A DNA stretch of 64,000 bases from Gammaproteobacteria bacterium (GCA_002717445.1 PBDY01000019.1:54558-118557), one strand, 5' to 3'; shown: positions 42,770-52,484, counted from the stretch's first letter. The notes: a model not told the origin generated them from the letters alone. A program made the numbers and translations.

Positions 42770-42795
42770 AGCAACCGAACAACAGGTTAATTTGT

Positions 42796-43104
42796 ATGGG
42801 TAGCTATAAAAATATTTCGATTGAGGAAGCAAAAAAGATACTTTCTTCTGATATTTATCTATTAGATATTCGTGATCATGAAAGCTTTGATACAAGCCAT
42901 ATTGATGGGGCTGTTCATCTTTCAAACGATAACATTGATGATTTTCTGACTAACGCTGATAAAACTAAGCCAACCATAATATATTGCTACAAAGGTGTTT
43001 CCAGTAAAGATGCTGCCCAACACTTCTGTGATATTGGATTTAATGATGTTTATAGCATGCAAGGTGGCTATGGGCTATGGGTAGATTCTGATGAAAAAGC
43101 TTAA
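42796..43104 (+). CDS. single-domain rhodanese (GlpE-like sulfurtransferase)
   Basis: A 102-aa rhodanese domain with LLDIRDHESFDTSHIDGAVHL and the active-site loop CYKGVSS (Cys64). The six-residue loop and size match GlpE-type thiosulfate:cyanide sulfurtransferases. It overlaps the fdsG-like gene by 14 nt, so it is translated with the formate dehydrogenase. Formate dehydrogenases need a sulfido ligand on molybdenum, so a sulfur-relay role is possible; that is inference. Confidence 0.88.
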   Translation: MGSYKNISIEEAKKILSSDIYLLDIRDHESFDTSHIDGAVHLSNDNIDDFLTNADKTKPTIIYCYKGVSSKDAAQHFCDIGFNDVYSMQGGYGLWVDSDEKA

Positions 43105-43537
43105 AGAAACCATAAAATCCTTTACTGAAATTGAAGGCGGGTTGATGCCCGCACTTCATGCGGTTCAGGAGCAAGAAGGTCACATCAGTAAAAATGCAAT
43201 ATCAGAACTTGCACATGCCTTTAACTATTCCAAAGCCGAGGTGCTTGATGTTTTAACATATTATGACGATTTTACACTTGAGCCTTCAGGTGAGCATGTG
43301 ATTAGAGTTTGCGGAGCAGAGGCTTGTCAAAGTCTTAAGTCTAAAGAACTGACAGATCTTTTGACTGATCACTTTGGTTTGAACTTAGGAGAGACAACAA
43401 GTGACTCCAAGATTACCCTTAAAGAAGTTTTTTGTTTGGGAAACTGTGCTCTTGGTCCTTCAGTGATGATCAATCAGACTGTTATTGGTGAAGCAGATAA
43501 AGATAAGGTGCTGAGCTTTCTTGATAATATTGAGTGA
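43091..43537 (+). CDS. fdsG: NAD-dependent formate dehydrogenase gamma subunit (NuoE-like)
   Basis: A 148-aa thioredoxin-fold [2Fe-2S] protein of the NuoE/FdsG family. Ligands are Cys74 and Cys79 (RVCGAEACQS) and Cys115 and Cys119 (EVFCLGNCALGP). Because it precedes NuoF-like and FdhA-like genes, it belongs to a soluble NAD-reducing formate dehydrogenase and not to complex I. The subunit passes electrons between the molybdenum subunit and the FMN site. It overlaps the rhodanese gene and lies 7 nt ahead of fdsB. Confidence 0.88.
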   Translation: MKKLKETIKSFTEIEGGLMPALHAVQEQEGHISKNAISELAHAFNYSKAEVLDVLTYYDDFTLEPSGEHVIRVCGAEACQSLKSKELTDLLTDHFGLNLGETTSDSKITLKEVFCLGNCALGPSVMINQTVIGEADKDKVLSFLDNIE

Positions 43538-43544
43538 ATAGCTG

Positions 43545-45077
43545 ATGAATACTCCGATAAAAATATATATCCCTAATGAAACAGCCTCAAACTCAGTTGG
43601 GGCAATTGAAGCACACAGAACAATTAGTCGATTAAAAGGCATTGAAGAAGCTCGGATCATCAGAAACGGTTCTTGGGGAGCATTCTGGCTTGAACCGTTC
43701 ATAGAAGTAGAAAAAGAAGGTCATAGGAAAGGGGTGTGCTATAAGAGTGTTGATCTTTCAACATTCAACACCATCGATGACTTCTTAAAAGATTTTGAAA
43801 GCAGGCAGCCATTTGATATCAGAGAAATAGATTTCATCAAAAAACAAAAGAGAATCGTCTTTTCACGAATTGGCATGGATGACCCCCTGGATATTTCTTT
43901 TTATCAAAACAGCGGTGGTTACAGCGCTTTAAAAAATGCTCTAAACCTAGATCAACAAACGATCATAGATAAAATAAAGAAATCAGGCCTTACAGGAAGA
44001 GGCGGTGCTGCTTTTCCAACCGGTATAAAAATGCAAACGGTTAGTGATCAAGATAACTCCTTAAAATATTTAGCCTGTAATGCAGATGAAGGAGACGGAG
44101 GGACTTTCTCTGATCGACTCATTATGGAATCAGATCCTTTTGCTTTAATTGAAGGGATGACAATTGCAGCCTTTGCTGTTGGAGCCTCAAAGGGATTTAT
44201 CTATCTTAGATCTGAATATCCACTTGCAAAAACATACCTGACAAGAGCCATCGAAATCGCAAGAAAAAATAATTTTTTAGGAAAGAATATTCAATCCAGT
44301 GATTTTGATTTTGATATTGACCTAAGGATTGGAGCAGGTTCTTATGTTTGCGGCGAAGAAACGGCCATGATGGAAAGCATTGAAGGTCGAAGAGGGCTCG
44401 TCCGATCAAAGCCGCCCCTGCCAGCGATTAACGGACTATTTGATAGACCTACTTTAATAAATAACGTCGTCACTCTTGCCACAATCCCGCCATTACTGAA
44501 TGGTTCACATTCTGATTTTTCTGACCTTGGTTCTGGAAAATCAACCGGAACAATGCCATTTCAGTTATGTGGAAATATCCAACAATCAGGATTAGTAGAG
44601 ACCGGTTTTGATATTACAATTGGTGAAATAATTGAGAACTATGGAAAAGGCACAAAAACAGGAATGCCGATTCATGCTATACAGATAGGTGGACCTCTTG
44701 GTATTTATTTGTCTTCAAAAATGATGTCAACAAAACTCACCATTGAATCATTACAAACCATCAAAGGATCTGTTGGACATGGAGGAATTGTAATCTTCGA
44801 TGATACTGTCGATATGTCTGAACAGGCAAAATTTGCAATGGAGTTTTGTGCAAAAGAATCATGTGGAAAATGCACGCCATGTCGAATTGGATCCATTAGG
44901 GGAGTCGAAATAATTGATCGTCTACAAAAAAATAGCTCCTCAAAAGAGGATTCAATCCTTCTTAATGAATTATGCAAAACAATGGAGGCGACTTCGCTCT
45001 GTGCAATGGGAGGAATGACGCCCAATCCGATCTATTCTATAATCAATAACTTTCCAAATGAATTAATTGACGAATGA
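43545..45077 (+). CDS. fdsB: NAD-dependent formate dehydrogenase beta subunit (NuoF-like)
   Basis: A 510-aa FMN/NAD-binding diaphorase subunit. The N-terminal 110 residues form a NuoE/thioredoxin-like domain, as in FdsB proteins. Then come GLTGRGGAAFPTG (NAD/FMN), CNADEGDGGTFSDR, GAGSYVCGEETAMMESIEGRRG, and the [4Fe-4S] ligands CGKCTPCRIG ... LCAMGG. The subunit reduces NAD+ with electrons from formate oxidation. It overlaps fdsA by 4 nt (ATGA). Confidence 0.92.
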   Translation: MNTPIKIYIPNETASNSVGAIEAHRTISRLKGIEEARIIRNGSWGAFWLEPFIEVEKEGHRKGVCYKSVDLSTFNTIDDFLKDFESRQPFDIREIDFIKKQKRIVFSRIGMDDPLDISFYQNSGGYSALKNALNLDQQTIIDKIKKSGLTGRGGAAFPTGIKMQTVSDQDNSLKYLACNADEGDGGTFSDRLIMESDPFALIEGMTIAAFAVGASKGFIYLRSEYPLAKTYLTRAIEIARKNNFLGKNIQSSDFDFDIDLRIGAGSYVCGEETAMMESIEGRRGLVRSKPPLPAINGLFDRPTLINNVVTLATIPPLLNGSHSDFSDLGSGKSTGTMPFQLCGNIQQSGLVETGFDITIGEIIENYGKGTKTGMPIHAIQIGGPLGIYLSSKMMSTKLTIESLQTIKGSVGHGGIVIFDDTVDMSEQAKFAMEFCAKESCGKCTPCRIGSIRGVEIIDRLQKNSSSKEDSILLNELCKTMEATSLCAMGGMTPNPIYSIINNFPNELIDE

Positions 45078-47932
45078 CGCTTTTAAAAGAAAAAGACTTT
45101 GGCACACCAATTGTAAAGTCTGAAAAGACTGTTACTGGATATATTGATGAAATAGAAATCACTGTTCCAGAAAGTACGTCAATTATGAGAGCTGCTGCAA
45201 TGGTTGGTGTTGATATTCCAAGCTTATGTGCATCTGACAATATTAAATCTTTTGGCTCATGCAGACTTTGTATTATTGATTTTGAAGGCAGGAGTGGGGA
45301 TGGCTACCCCTCTTCATGCACAACACCACTCACCGAAGGAATGAAAGTGATAACACAGAATTCTGGGCTTTCCACCTTTCGAAAAGATCTACTGGAAATG
45401 TATATATCGGATCACCCTTTAGACTGTAATACCTGTGCCAGCGATGGAGATTGTAGCCTACAGGATCAAGCCATAGACCACGATTTATTTAAAGACAATC
45501 AATTAGCATCATCAAAATACACTTCTGATAGCAGCAGCAATCATTTGGGCGTTGATGTCGATGAATCGAACCCATACTTCACCTTTGAGCCTGATAAATG
45601 CATTGTTTGTTCAAGGTGTGTAAGGGCTTGCAATGAGGTCCAAGGTACATTTGCACTGTCAATTGAATCAAGAGGCTTTGAATCAAAAGTTAAACCGGGT
45701 GTTTCTAAAAATTTCTTTGATTCAGAATGCGTGTCTTGTGGCGCTTGCGTTCAAGCATGCCCTACAGGAAGTCTTCTTGAAAAAACTGTTGTTGAAAAAG
45801 GCATGCCAGACAGTACTGTTCTCACTACTTGTGCATATTGCGGAGTAGGTTGTTCATTCAAGGCAGAAATTAATAATAATGAAGTTGTCAGAATGGTCCC
45901 TTATAAGGATGGTGGAGCCAATAAAGGACACAGTTGTATAAAAGGACGTTTTGCCTGGGGTTATGCGAACCATCAAGACAGGGTCACAAAGCCGATGATC
46001 AGGCACAGTATCGGTGATTCATGGAAGGAAGTTTCTTGGAATGAAGCAATTCAATTTGCTGCTGATAAATTTAAGAAGATTCAAAATCAATATGGAACCA
46101 ATTCCATCGGTGGAATCACCTCGTCGAGAACCACCAATGAAGAGGTATATATTGTTCAAAAAATGATCAGAACTGCATTTGGAAATAACAATGTTGATAC
46201 TTGTGCAAGGGTATGTCACTCACCAACAGGGTATGGTCTAAAACAAACTTTTGGAACTTCAGCGGGAACTCAGCACTTCGATAGCGTTCAGCACTCGGAT
46301 GTCATCTTAGTGATTGGAGCTAATCCAACCGTTGGCCATCCTGTATTTGCATCACAAATGAAGAAAAGAATCAGAGAAGGGGCAAAACTAATAGTCGTTG
46401 ATCCAAGAAAGACCGAAATCGTCAAATCCCCTCACATCAAAGCAGACTATCACTTGCCCATTCTCCCAGGGTCGAACGTCCCTTTAATTAATGCGTTTTC
46501 TCATGTTGTTGTCAAAGAAGGTTTAATTGACCTTGATTATGTTAAAACAAGATGCGAAGAATCTTCATTCAATGATTGGTTAGAATTCATCAAAGACGAT
46601 TCAAACTCTCCCGAAGCAGCTGAAAAACCTACTGGTGTGAGTGCTGAGCTAATTAAAAAAGCAGCCCGTTTGTATGCTCAAGGCAATAGAAGTGCCATTT
46701 ATTATGGTTTGGGTGTCACAGAACATTCTCAAGGTTCAACGACGGTTATGGGCATGGCAAATCTTGCAATGGCAACTGGAAATATAGGCTTTATCGGAGC
46801 AGGCGTAAACCCACTAAGGGGTCAGAATAATGTTCAGGGATCCTGTGATATGGGATCTTTTCCGCATGAACTGCCAGGGTATAGGCCAATTGAAGATGAA
46901 GAGACCAGATCATTATTTGAAGCAAAATGGAAGGCTAATATCCAAGACAAACCAGGCATGCGATCCGTGAATATGTTCGATGCAGCAGTCGGGGGTGGAT
47001 TCAAAGGCATTTACGTACACGGAGAGGATTTTGTTCAATCCGAACCCAACACGCAACACATTGAAGAAGCCTTCTCATCAATGGAATGTGTTGTTATTCA
47101 GGATCTCTTCTTAACGGAAACGGCAAAATATGCGCATGTTTTTTTACCGGCAACTTCATTTCTTGAGAAAGACGGAACATTTACAAATGCTGAACGAAGA
47201 ATCAATAGAGTCAGGCCTGTGATGAAACCAATCACTGGGAAGCATGAATGGGAAATCACCCAAGAATTAGCAAATGCGATGGGTTATAAAATGAATTTTA
47301 AATCATCCAATGAAATAATGGATGAAATTGCAGAGTTAACACCGACATTCAATGGTGTCTCATTTGAGAAATTAGACAAGCTTGGGAGTGTTCAGTGGCC
47401 TTGCAATGAACAAGCACCTGAGGGGACGCCAATCATGCACGTGGATGAGTTTGTTCGAGGAAAAGGGCAATTCATGATCACTGATTTTATCCCCACTACC
47501 GAGAAATCGAATAGGAAGTTCCCATTGCTATTAACCACTGGAAGAAATCTCGTTCAATACAATGTAGGAACACAAACAAGAAGAACTCACAACAATAAGT
47601 GGTCTAATGAAGATGTTCTTGAAATTCATCCTTCTGATGCAAATATGAGAGGAATCTCAGACAATTCTTTGGTCCTTCTCAGGAGCAGAAAAGGTGGAAC
47701 TACCCTCAAAGCCTACATAACCGAGAAGATACCACCCGGTGTGGTATATACCACTTTTCATAATCCAGAGACTGGAGCAAATGTTGTTACAACGGAAAAT
47801 AGTGATTGGGCAACAAATTGTCCTGAATATAAAGTAACTGCGGTTGAGGTGGAACCGGCTTCATACCGTTCAAAATGGCAAGAAAATAAAGCAAATGAAG
47901 TGAATCAAATGGAACAGATCATAACCCAATGA
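45074..47932 (+). CDS. fdsA: NAD-dependent formate dehydrogenase alpha (molybdenum) subunit
   Basis: A 952-aa catalytic subunit that oxidises formate to CO2. Domains in order: N-terminal [2Fe-2S] ferredoxin (CASDNIKSFGSCRLC), the His-Cys cluster segment (DHPLDCNTCASDGDC), two [4Fe-4S] clusters (CIVCSRCVRAC and CVSCGACVQACP), a further [4Fe-4S] motif (CAYCGVGC ... CIKGRF), and the molybdopterin domain with the catalytic cysteine in TCARVCHSPTGYGL. Length matches FdsA of Rhodobacter and Cupriavidus (about 960 aa). Cysteine and not selenocysteine is encoded. The small accessory genes fdsC and fdsD are not in the operon. Confidence 0.93.
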   Translation: MTLLKEKDFGTPIVKSEKTVTGYIDEIEITVPESTSIMRAAAMVGVDIPSLCASDNIKSFGSCRLCIIDFEGRSGDGYPSSCTTPLTEGMKVITQNSGLSTFRKDLLEMYISDHPLDCNTCASDGDCSLQDQAIDHDLFKDNQLASSKYTSDSSSNHLGVDVDESNPYFTFEPDKCIVCSRCVRACNEVQGTFALSIESRGFESKVKPGVSKNFFDSECVSCGACVQACPTGSLLEKTVVEKGMPDSTVLTTCAYCGVGCSFKAEINNNEVVRMVPYKDGGANKGHSCIKGRFAWGYANHQDRVTKPMIRHSIGDSWKEVSWNEAIQFAADKFKKIQNQYGTNSIGGITSSRTTNEEVYIVQKMIRTAFGNNNVDTCARVCHSPTGYGLKQTFGTSAGTQHFDSVQHSDVILVIGANPTVGHPVFASQMKKRIREGAKLIVVDPRKTEIVKSPHIKADYHLPILPGSNVPLINAFSHVVVKEGLIDLDYVKTRCEESSFNDWLEFIKDDSNSPEAAEKPTGVSAELIKKAARLYAQGNRSAIYYGLGVTEHSQGSTTVMGMANLAMATGNIGFIGAGVNPLRGQNNVQGSCDMGSFPHELPGYRPIEDEETRSLFEAKWKANIQDKPGMRSVNMFDAAVGGGFKGIYVHGEDFVQSEPNTQHIEEAFSSMECVVIQDLFLTETAKYAHVFLPATSFLEKDGTFTNAERRINRVRPVMKPITGKHEWEITQELANAMGYKMNFKSSNEIMDEIAELTPTFNGVSFEKLDKLGSVQWPCNEQAPEGTPIMHVDEFVRGKGQFMITDFIPTTEKSNRKFPLLLTTGRNLVQYNVGTQTRRTHNNKWSNEDVLEIHPSDANMRGISDNSLVLLRSRKGGTTLKAYITEKIPPGVVYTTFHNPETGANVVTTENSDWATNCPEYKVTAVEVEPASYRSKWQENKANEVNQMEQIITQ

Positions 47933-47942
47933 TCCACAGCCC

Positions 47943-49796
47943 ATGGATATGACATCAAAAAATAATCGAAAATACATTGCTCCTGATTTATTTGAAACAG
48001 TCAGATTGTCTGAACTAAAAAAAATGTCTGCTAAGGAGCTCTTTGAATTGGGTGAAATTCAATATCCGTTGTATAAATCCAGCACTGATGAAACGTATTC
48101 GGTAATTAATTACAAAAGAGCAATGGAAATCATTGCAAAAAAGATTCAAAGTGCCGACCCAACGAAAAGTTTCTTTTATGCATCGGGACGATCATCCAAT
48201 GAGGCTGCATTCATGCTGGATCTGTTTGCAAGAGCAATAGGATGCAATCATGTAAATACATGTTCCAATTATTGTCATGAAGCATCAGGTATCGCATTAA
48301 ACGCCTCACTGGGTCCTGATAATAAGCCCATCCCATATGATGCTTTGTTGAATTCAGATTTAATTTTTGTGATCGGAGCAAATCCAACATCAAATCACCC
48401 AAAGTTTGCTGAGATTCTCCAACATCACAAAAAGAATGGAAACAATATCATTGCGATCAACCCATCAATTGAACCTGAGTTGAACAAACTCACGTCTCAC
48501 TATTGTCAACCAAATATAGGTGGAGATGTTGCATTATTTTCCGGATTTTCAAAGTACCTTATTGAGAGCGATCAAGTCGACTTATATAAAGTCAAGAATA
48601 CAACTGGCTATAAAAAATATAAAGATTTCATAGGCAGCCTCTCGTGGGAACTCATAGAAATGAGATCCGGAGTTGATCGTAAAGAAATTAATGATATATG
48701 CGATCAATACCTATCATCGAAGAGAACGGTTTTTTCTTGGGGCATGGGGCTGACTCATCATGCAAACGGAACAGACAATGTTGAATCAATAATAAACTTA
48801 GCCATTTTAAGAAACATGACAAGAGGTAAAGGGAAAGGACTATTACCGCTTCGTTGGCATGATAATGCACCCCAATTGCCATTTATGGGTTTCGACACGA
48901 CTACAAAAAAAAGAATATTTGAATCTTTTGTAAATACTTACGATATCGAATTCTCAAACTACAAATCAAAAGGCACATTGTCATGCATGCAAGCGGCTCA
49001 TCAAGAAGCGATTGATTTTGCTTTTTTACTTGGAGGTAATTTATTCTCCGTAAATCCAGATAGAGATTTTTCTGAAAAAGCGCTTGATAGGATTCCATTT
49101 AAGGTGATGGTTAACTCAACAATAAATGAAACTAATTTATTTGGCATAGATAATGAGAACTTGATCCTCCCGTCTAGAGTTCATGATAAAGAAACATCTT
49201 TACAAGTCCTTAAAACTGAAGTTGAAATTATTGCCGATATCGCAACAAAAACAATTGATAGAAAGGATTTAACTTTTAACCACTTCAGTAAAGACATGGA
49301 CATAATGAGCTCGATAAAACAACTGCTTCCAAATTTTGGGACCAACGAGAATGCAAAACCAACAGTTAAAATTACTGATGAATCAAATCATTCAGAAGCT
49401 GGAGGTCAGCATTATAAGTTTACGATACCGAGTCAAACTAAATGGAGCACAAAATTTGAGACAAATTCATTCAATCTTTCATCAGTGAGAAGCAGGGGTC
49501 AGTTCAATACAATGATTTATGATGAAGCCGATGTCTTTAGAAATCAGACATCAAGAAACGTCTTGTACATCAGTGCTGAAGATATAGAAAAACTGGGTCT
49601 TTCAGATGGGTCCATAGTAGATGTTAAAAATGATACTGGGTCATTAGAAGCTCTGAGGCTAGCTGAGTATGACATCAAGCCTGGAAATGTAATGACATAT
49701 ATGCCTGAAGCAAATATTCTTATACCTCAGAGCAATGATCTGAGAAGTAAAACCCCATCTTTCAAATCTGTATCAGTTACAATCATTAATCACTAA
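47943..49796 (+). CDS. FdhF/YdeP-family molybdopterin oxidoreductase without Fe-S site
   Basis: A 617-aa second molybdenum protein encoded 10 nt after fdsA. It shows FYASGRSSNEAAFMLDLFARA and TCSNYCHEASGIAL, where the cysteine takes the place of the catalytic Cys/Sec of formate dehydrogenases, then LIFVIGANPTSNHP, and a C-terminal molybdopterin-binding domain (VRSRGQFNTMIYDEADVFRNQTSRNVLYIS). These match the YdeP group (about 760 aa), whose function is poorly known. No N-terminal [4Fe-4S] cysteine cluster is present and the protein is shorter than usual. It could be a second dehydrogenase using the same diaphorase, or an accessory protein. thrS follows 19 nt later. Confidence 0.82.
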   Translation: MDMTSKNNRKYIAPDLFETVRLSELKKMSAKELFELGEIQYPLYKSSTDETYSVINYKRAMEIIAKKIQSADPTKSFFYASGRSSNEAAFMLDLFARAIGCNHVNTCSNYCHEASGIALNASLGPDNKPIPYDALLNSDLIFVIGANPTSNHPKFAEILQHHKKNGNNIIAINPSIEPELNKLTSHYCQPNIGGDVALFSGFSKYLIESDQVDLYKVKNTTGYKKYKDFIGSLSWELIEMRSGVDRKEINDICDQYLSSKRTVFSWGMGLTHHANGTDNVESIINLAILRNMTRGKGKGLLPLRWHDNAPQLPFMGFDTTTKKRIFESFVNTYDIEFSNYKSKGTLSCMQAAHQEAIDFAFLLGGNLFSVNPDRDFSEKALDRIPFKVMVNSTINETNLFGIDNENLILPSRVHDKETSLQVLKTEVEIIADIATKTIDRKDLTFNHFSKDMDIMSSIKQLLPNFGTNENAKPTVKITDESNHSEAGGQHYKFTIPSQTKWSTKFETNSFNLSSVRSRGQFNTMIYDEADVFRNQTSRNVLYISAEDIEKLGLSDGSIVDVKNDTGSLEALRLAEYDIKPGNVMTYMPEANILIPQSNDLRSKTPSFKSVSVTIINH

Positions 49797-49815
49797 GTGC
49801 ATCAAGAACATATTT

Positions 49816-51729
49816 ATGAAAATAACATTGCCAGATGAATCCATTAAGGAATTACCAAAGGGCGCAACAGGCCTTGATGTTGCCTTGTCAATTGGCCCAG
49901 GCCTTACTAAAAGCGCAATTGCTGTAAACATTGATGGTGTACAGAGGGATTTGAGCGATCCGATTAATGGCGATTGCTCAGTATCAATCATCACTGTAGA
50001 TTCGGATGAAGGCCTTGAGGTAATGAGGCATACGATTGCCGCACAAGTGCTCGCTCTGGCAATCAAAAATATCTATCCCGATGCAAAGCTGGCAATTGGG
50101 CCAACCATTGAAAACGGCTTTTATTATGATTTTCTTACAAAGAGTGCCATCTCAACTGATGACCTTCCTGAGATTGAAGAAGAAATGAAGAGAATCATTA
50201 AAGAAGAATCTGAGATTAAGAAATCGTATCACAATGAAAAGAATGCCATTGCCCAGTTTGAAAGGAAGTCTGAAGACTACAAAATAAAAATCATCAGAGA
50301 ATCCGAGCAATCCGATGATTTTCAAATTTATTCAAATGAAGATGCAGACTTTATCGACCTCTGTAGAGGTCCACATCTTCCAAGTTTGTCTCACGCAGGA
50401 GCCTTTAAGCTAACCAAGGTTTCAGGTGCATATTGGAAGGGTGATTCGAACAATGAAATGCTGACAAGAATTTATGGCACAGCATGGAGAAATAAAAAAG
50501 AATTAGATCAATACATGACACAGCTTGAAGAAGCTGAAAAAAGAGATCACCGTAGAATCGGCAAGGATTTGGATTTATTTAGCATTCAAGAAGACGCGGG
50601 TGGTGGACTTGTGTTTTGGCATCCAAATGGAGCAAGGATCAGAAATGCGATTGAGAAATACTGGAAAGAAGAACACGATAAAGCTGGTTATGAGCTCTTA
50701 TACACGCCTCATATTGCATTGGACACACTCTGGCAAACCTCGGGGCACACCGATTTTTATGAAGAGTCAATGTACAAACCAATAGATGATGAAAATCAAT
50801 CCTATCGCTTAAAGCCAATGAATTGTCCATTTCATGTTCTTATTTACAAAGATAAGCTGAGATCCTATAGGGACTTGCCCATTAGATGGGCTGAGTTAGG
50901 CACTGTATATAGGCATGAAATGACTGGCGCACTGCATGGCCTCATGAGAGTAAGAGGCTTCACGCAAGATGATTCACATATATTTTGCTCAGAAGAACAA
51001 ATTGAACAAGAAATCAGTGAAATACTCGGGCTGGCAATAAATATGCTCAATAAATTTACCTTTAAAGAGTTTGAGATACATCTTGCAACCAGACCAGAAA
51101 AGTATGTTGGCAGTGAAGAGATTTGGGATAAAGCAACCGAAGCATTGATTAAGGCGTTGGATGAAAAAGGGCTTAATTACGAACTCGATGAGGGCGGCGG
51201 TGCATTTTATGGACCAAAAATTGACATAAAAATCAAAGATGCTATCGGGAGACTCTGGCAATGCTCTACCATACAACTGGATTTCAATCTGCCTGAGCGG
51301 TTTGACATGAGATACATCGGAAACGATGGGAAGAAATATTACCCCATTATGATTCATAGAGCACTGCTTGGTTCTGTGGAGAGATTTTTTGGAATTTTAG
51401 TTGAACATTTCGCTGGAAAATTTCCTTTGTGGCTTGCGCCCATTCAAGTTTCCGTCTTGCCAATCAATGAAAAACAACATGATTATGCACGTTCAGTTCA
51501 TGAAATTATGAAAAAAAATGGCCTAAGAGTAGAAATTGACTTGAGAAACGAAAAAATAGGCTCTAAAATTCGCGATCACACCTTAAATAAGGTACCTTAC
51601 ATGATTGTTTTGGGTGACCGAGAGGTTTGCGATCAAGAAATCACGATCAGGACACAAAAGGGTGATGATTTAGGCAATATGAAGATGAAAGATTTTTTGG
51701 AAACAGTTGCCGAAGAAATTAAAAATTAA
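49816..51729 (+). CDS. thrS: threonyl-tRNA synthetase
   Basis: ThrRS charges tRNA-Thr. The 637-aa protein has the N-terminal TGS domain (MKITLPDESIKELPKGATGLDVALSIGPGL), an editing domain, the class II catalytic core with the zinc-binding MNCPFHVLIY and motif 2 YRHEMTGALHGLMRVRGFTQDD, and a C-terminal anticodon-binding domain (APIQVSVLPINEKQ). Length is that of E. coli ThrS (642 aa). It opens the thrS-infC-rpmI-rplT-pheS-pheT-ihfA cluster, although only 19 nt separate it from the molybdoprotein gene upstream. Confidence 0.97.
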   Translation: MKITLPDESIKELPKGATGLDVALSIGPGLTKSAIAVNIDGVQRDLSDPINGDCSVSIITVDSDEGLEVMRHTIAAQVLALAIKNIYPDAKLAIGPTIENGFYYDFLTKSAISTDDLPEIEEEMKRIIKEESEIKKSYHNEKNAIAQFERKSEDYKIKIIRESEQSDDFQIYSNEDADFIDLCRGPHLPSLSHAGAFKLTKVSGAYWKGDSNNEMLTRIYGTAWRNKKELDQYMTQLEEAEKRDHRRIGKDLDLFSIQEDAGGGLVFWHPNGARIRNAIEKYWKEEHDKAGYELLYTPHIALDTLWQTSGHTDFYEESMYKPIDDENQSYRLKPMNCPFHVLIYKDKLRSYRDLPIRWAELGTVYRHEMTGALHGLMRVRGFTQDDSHIFCSEEQIEQEISEILGLAINMLNKFTFKEFEIHLATRPEKYVGSEEIWDKATEALIKALDEKGLNYELDEGGGAFYGPKIDIKIKDAIGRLWQCSTIQLDFNLPERFDMRYIGNDGKKYYPIMIHRALLGSVERFFGILVEHFAGKFPLWLAPIQVSVLPINEKQHDYARSVHEIMKKNGLRVEIDLRNEKIGSKIRDHTLNKVPYMIVLGDREVCDQEITIRTQKGDDLGNMKMKDFLETVAEEIKN

Positions 51730-51743
51730 GGAGAAAAAATATC
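51730..51743 (+). promoter_or_regulatory. infC Shine-Dalgarno and AUC start codon
   Basis: GGAG (51730-51733) is followed after 7 nt by ATC (51741-51743), which opens the infC frame just after the thrS stop. No ATG, GTG or TTG exists in frame at this site. Rare AUU/AUC starts of infC are a known device by which IF-3 limits its own synthesis. Confidence 0.85.
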
Positions 51744-52259
51744 GCTGCTAAAAAAAGGATTCGGAAGAATGGTCAAATAAGAGCTTCTGAAATTCGATTA
51801 ATAGATGAAGAGGGCAATCAATTAGGTATTTTGCCGATAAATGAAGCCATAGAGATGGCAGCGGCCAAAGGACTCGATGTAGTTGAAGTTTCACCCAATA
51901 CAGAACCGCCTGTGTGCAAAATTTTAGACCATGGAAAATATCTATTTGAGCAAAAGAAAAAATCGCAAGGGGCAAAAAAGAAACAAAAAACAATTCAGGT
52001 CAAAGAGATAAAATTTAGACCATTGATTGAAAAAGGAGACTATGAGGTCAAAGTAAATAAAATCAGAGACTTCATAGACCAAGGAAATAAAGTAAAAATA
52101 TCATTGAGGTACAGAGGAAGAGAAATGAGACATGTTGAGTTGGGGCACGATCTATTAAAAAGGGTTCTGACTGATATAGAGGAAGTGTCATCTGTTGAGC
52201 AGGAAGTCCAATTTGAGGGGAGACAGCTCATAACGGTGGTTGCCCCAAAAAACAATTGA
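51741..52259 (+). CDS. infC: translation initiation factor IF-3, AUC start
   Basis: IF-3 keeps ribosomal subunits apart and rejects wrong start codons. The ORF track shows it only from an internal TTG at 51831, but the homologous N-terminal linker and NTD lie upstream in the same frame ([30 protein letters not shown]). The start is ATC at 51741, 7 nt after GGAG, giving 172 aa (E. coli 180). Family motifs include [24 protein letters not shown] and [21 protein letters not shown] non-AUG start at infC is conserved in gammaproteobacteria and supports IF-3 autoregulation. Confidence 0.95.
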   Translation: MAAKKRIRKNGQIRASEIRLIDEEGNQLGILPINEAIEMAAAKGLDVVEVSPNTEPPVCKILDHGKYLFEQKKKSQGAKKKQKTIQVKEIKFRPLIEKGDYEVKVNKIRDFIDQGNKVKISLRYRGREMRHVELGHDLLKRVLTDIEEVSSVEQEVQFEGRQLITVVAPKNN

Positions 52260-52269
52260 GATATTAATT

Positions 52270-52467
52270 ATGCCAAAGTTAAAAACAAATAAAGGAGCCG
52301 CCAAACGTTTCAAAAAAACGGGTAGCGGAAAATTCAAGCGAAGTTCATCTCACTTGAACCATATCCTCACAAAAAAAAGCACTAAGAGAAAAAGGCAACT
52401 TCGGAAGTCCTCTTTGATCGCGGATGGGGATATGAAGAGTGTAAAGAAACTTTTGCCTTACAGTTAA
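52270..52467 (+). CDS. rpmI: 50S ribosomal protein L35
   Basis: A 65-aa basic protein beginning [20 protein letters not shown], the L35 signature. The tracked ORF begins at 52240 inside infC; the ATG at 52270 gives the exact family length and start. It lies 10 nt after infC and is followed by rplT, the universal order. In E. coli the L35 message is under control by L20; whether the same RNA structure exists here was not tested. Confidence 0.97.
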   Translation: MPKLKTNKGAAKRFKKTGSGKFKRSSSHLNHILTKKSTKRKRQLRKSSLIADGDMKSVKKLLPYS

Positions 52468-52484
52468 TATAATAGGATAGACCA

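Noticed and set aside
51831-51833. TTG at 51831 as the infC start
   Set aside because: The conserved IF-3 N-terminal domain continues upstream in the same frame to an ATC codon with a good Shine-Dalgarno.
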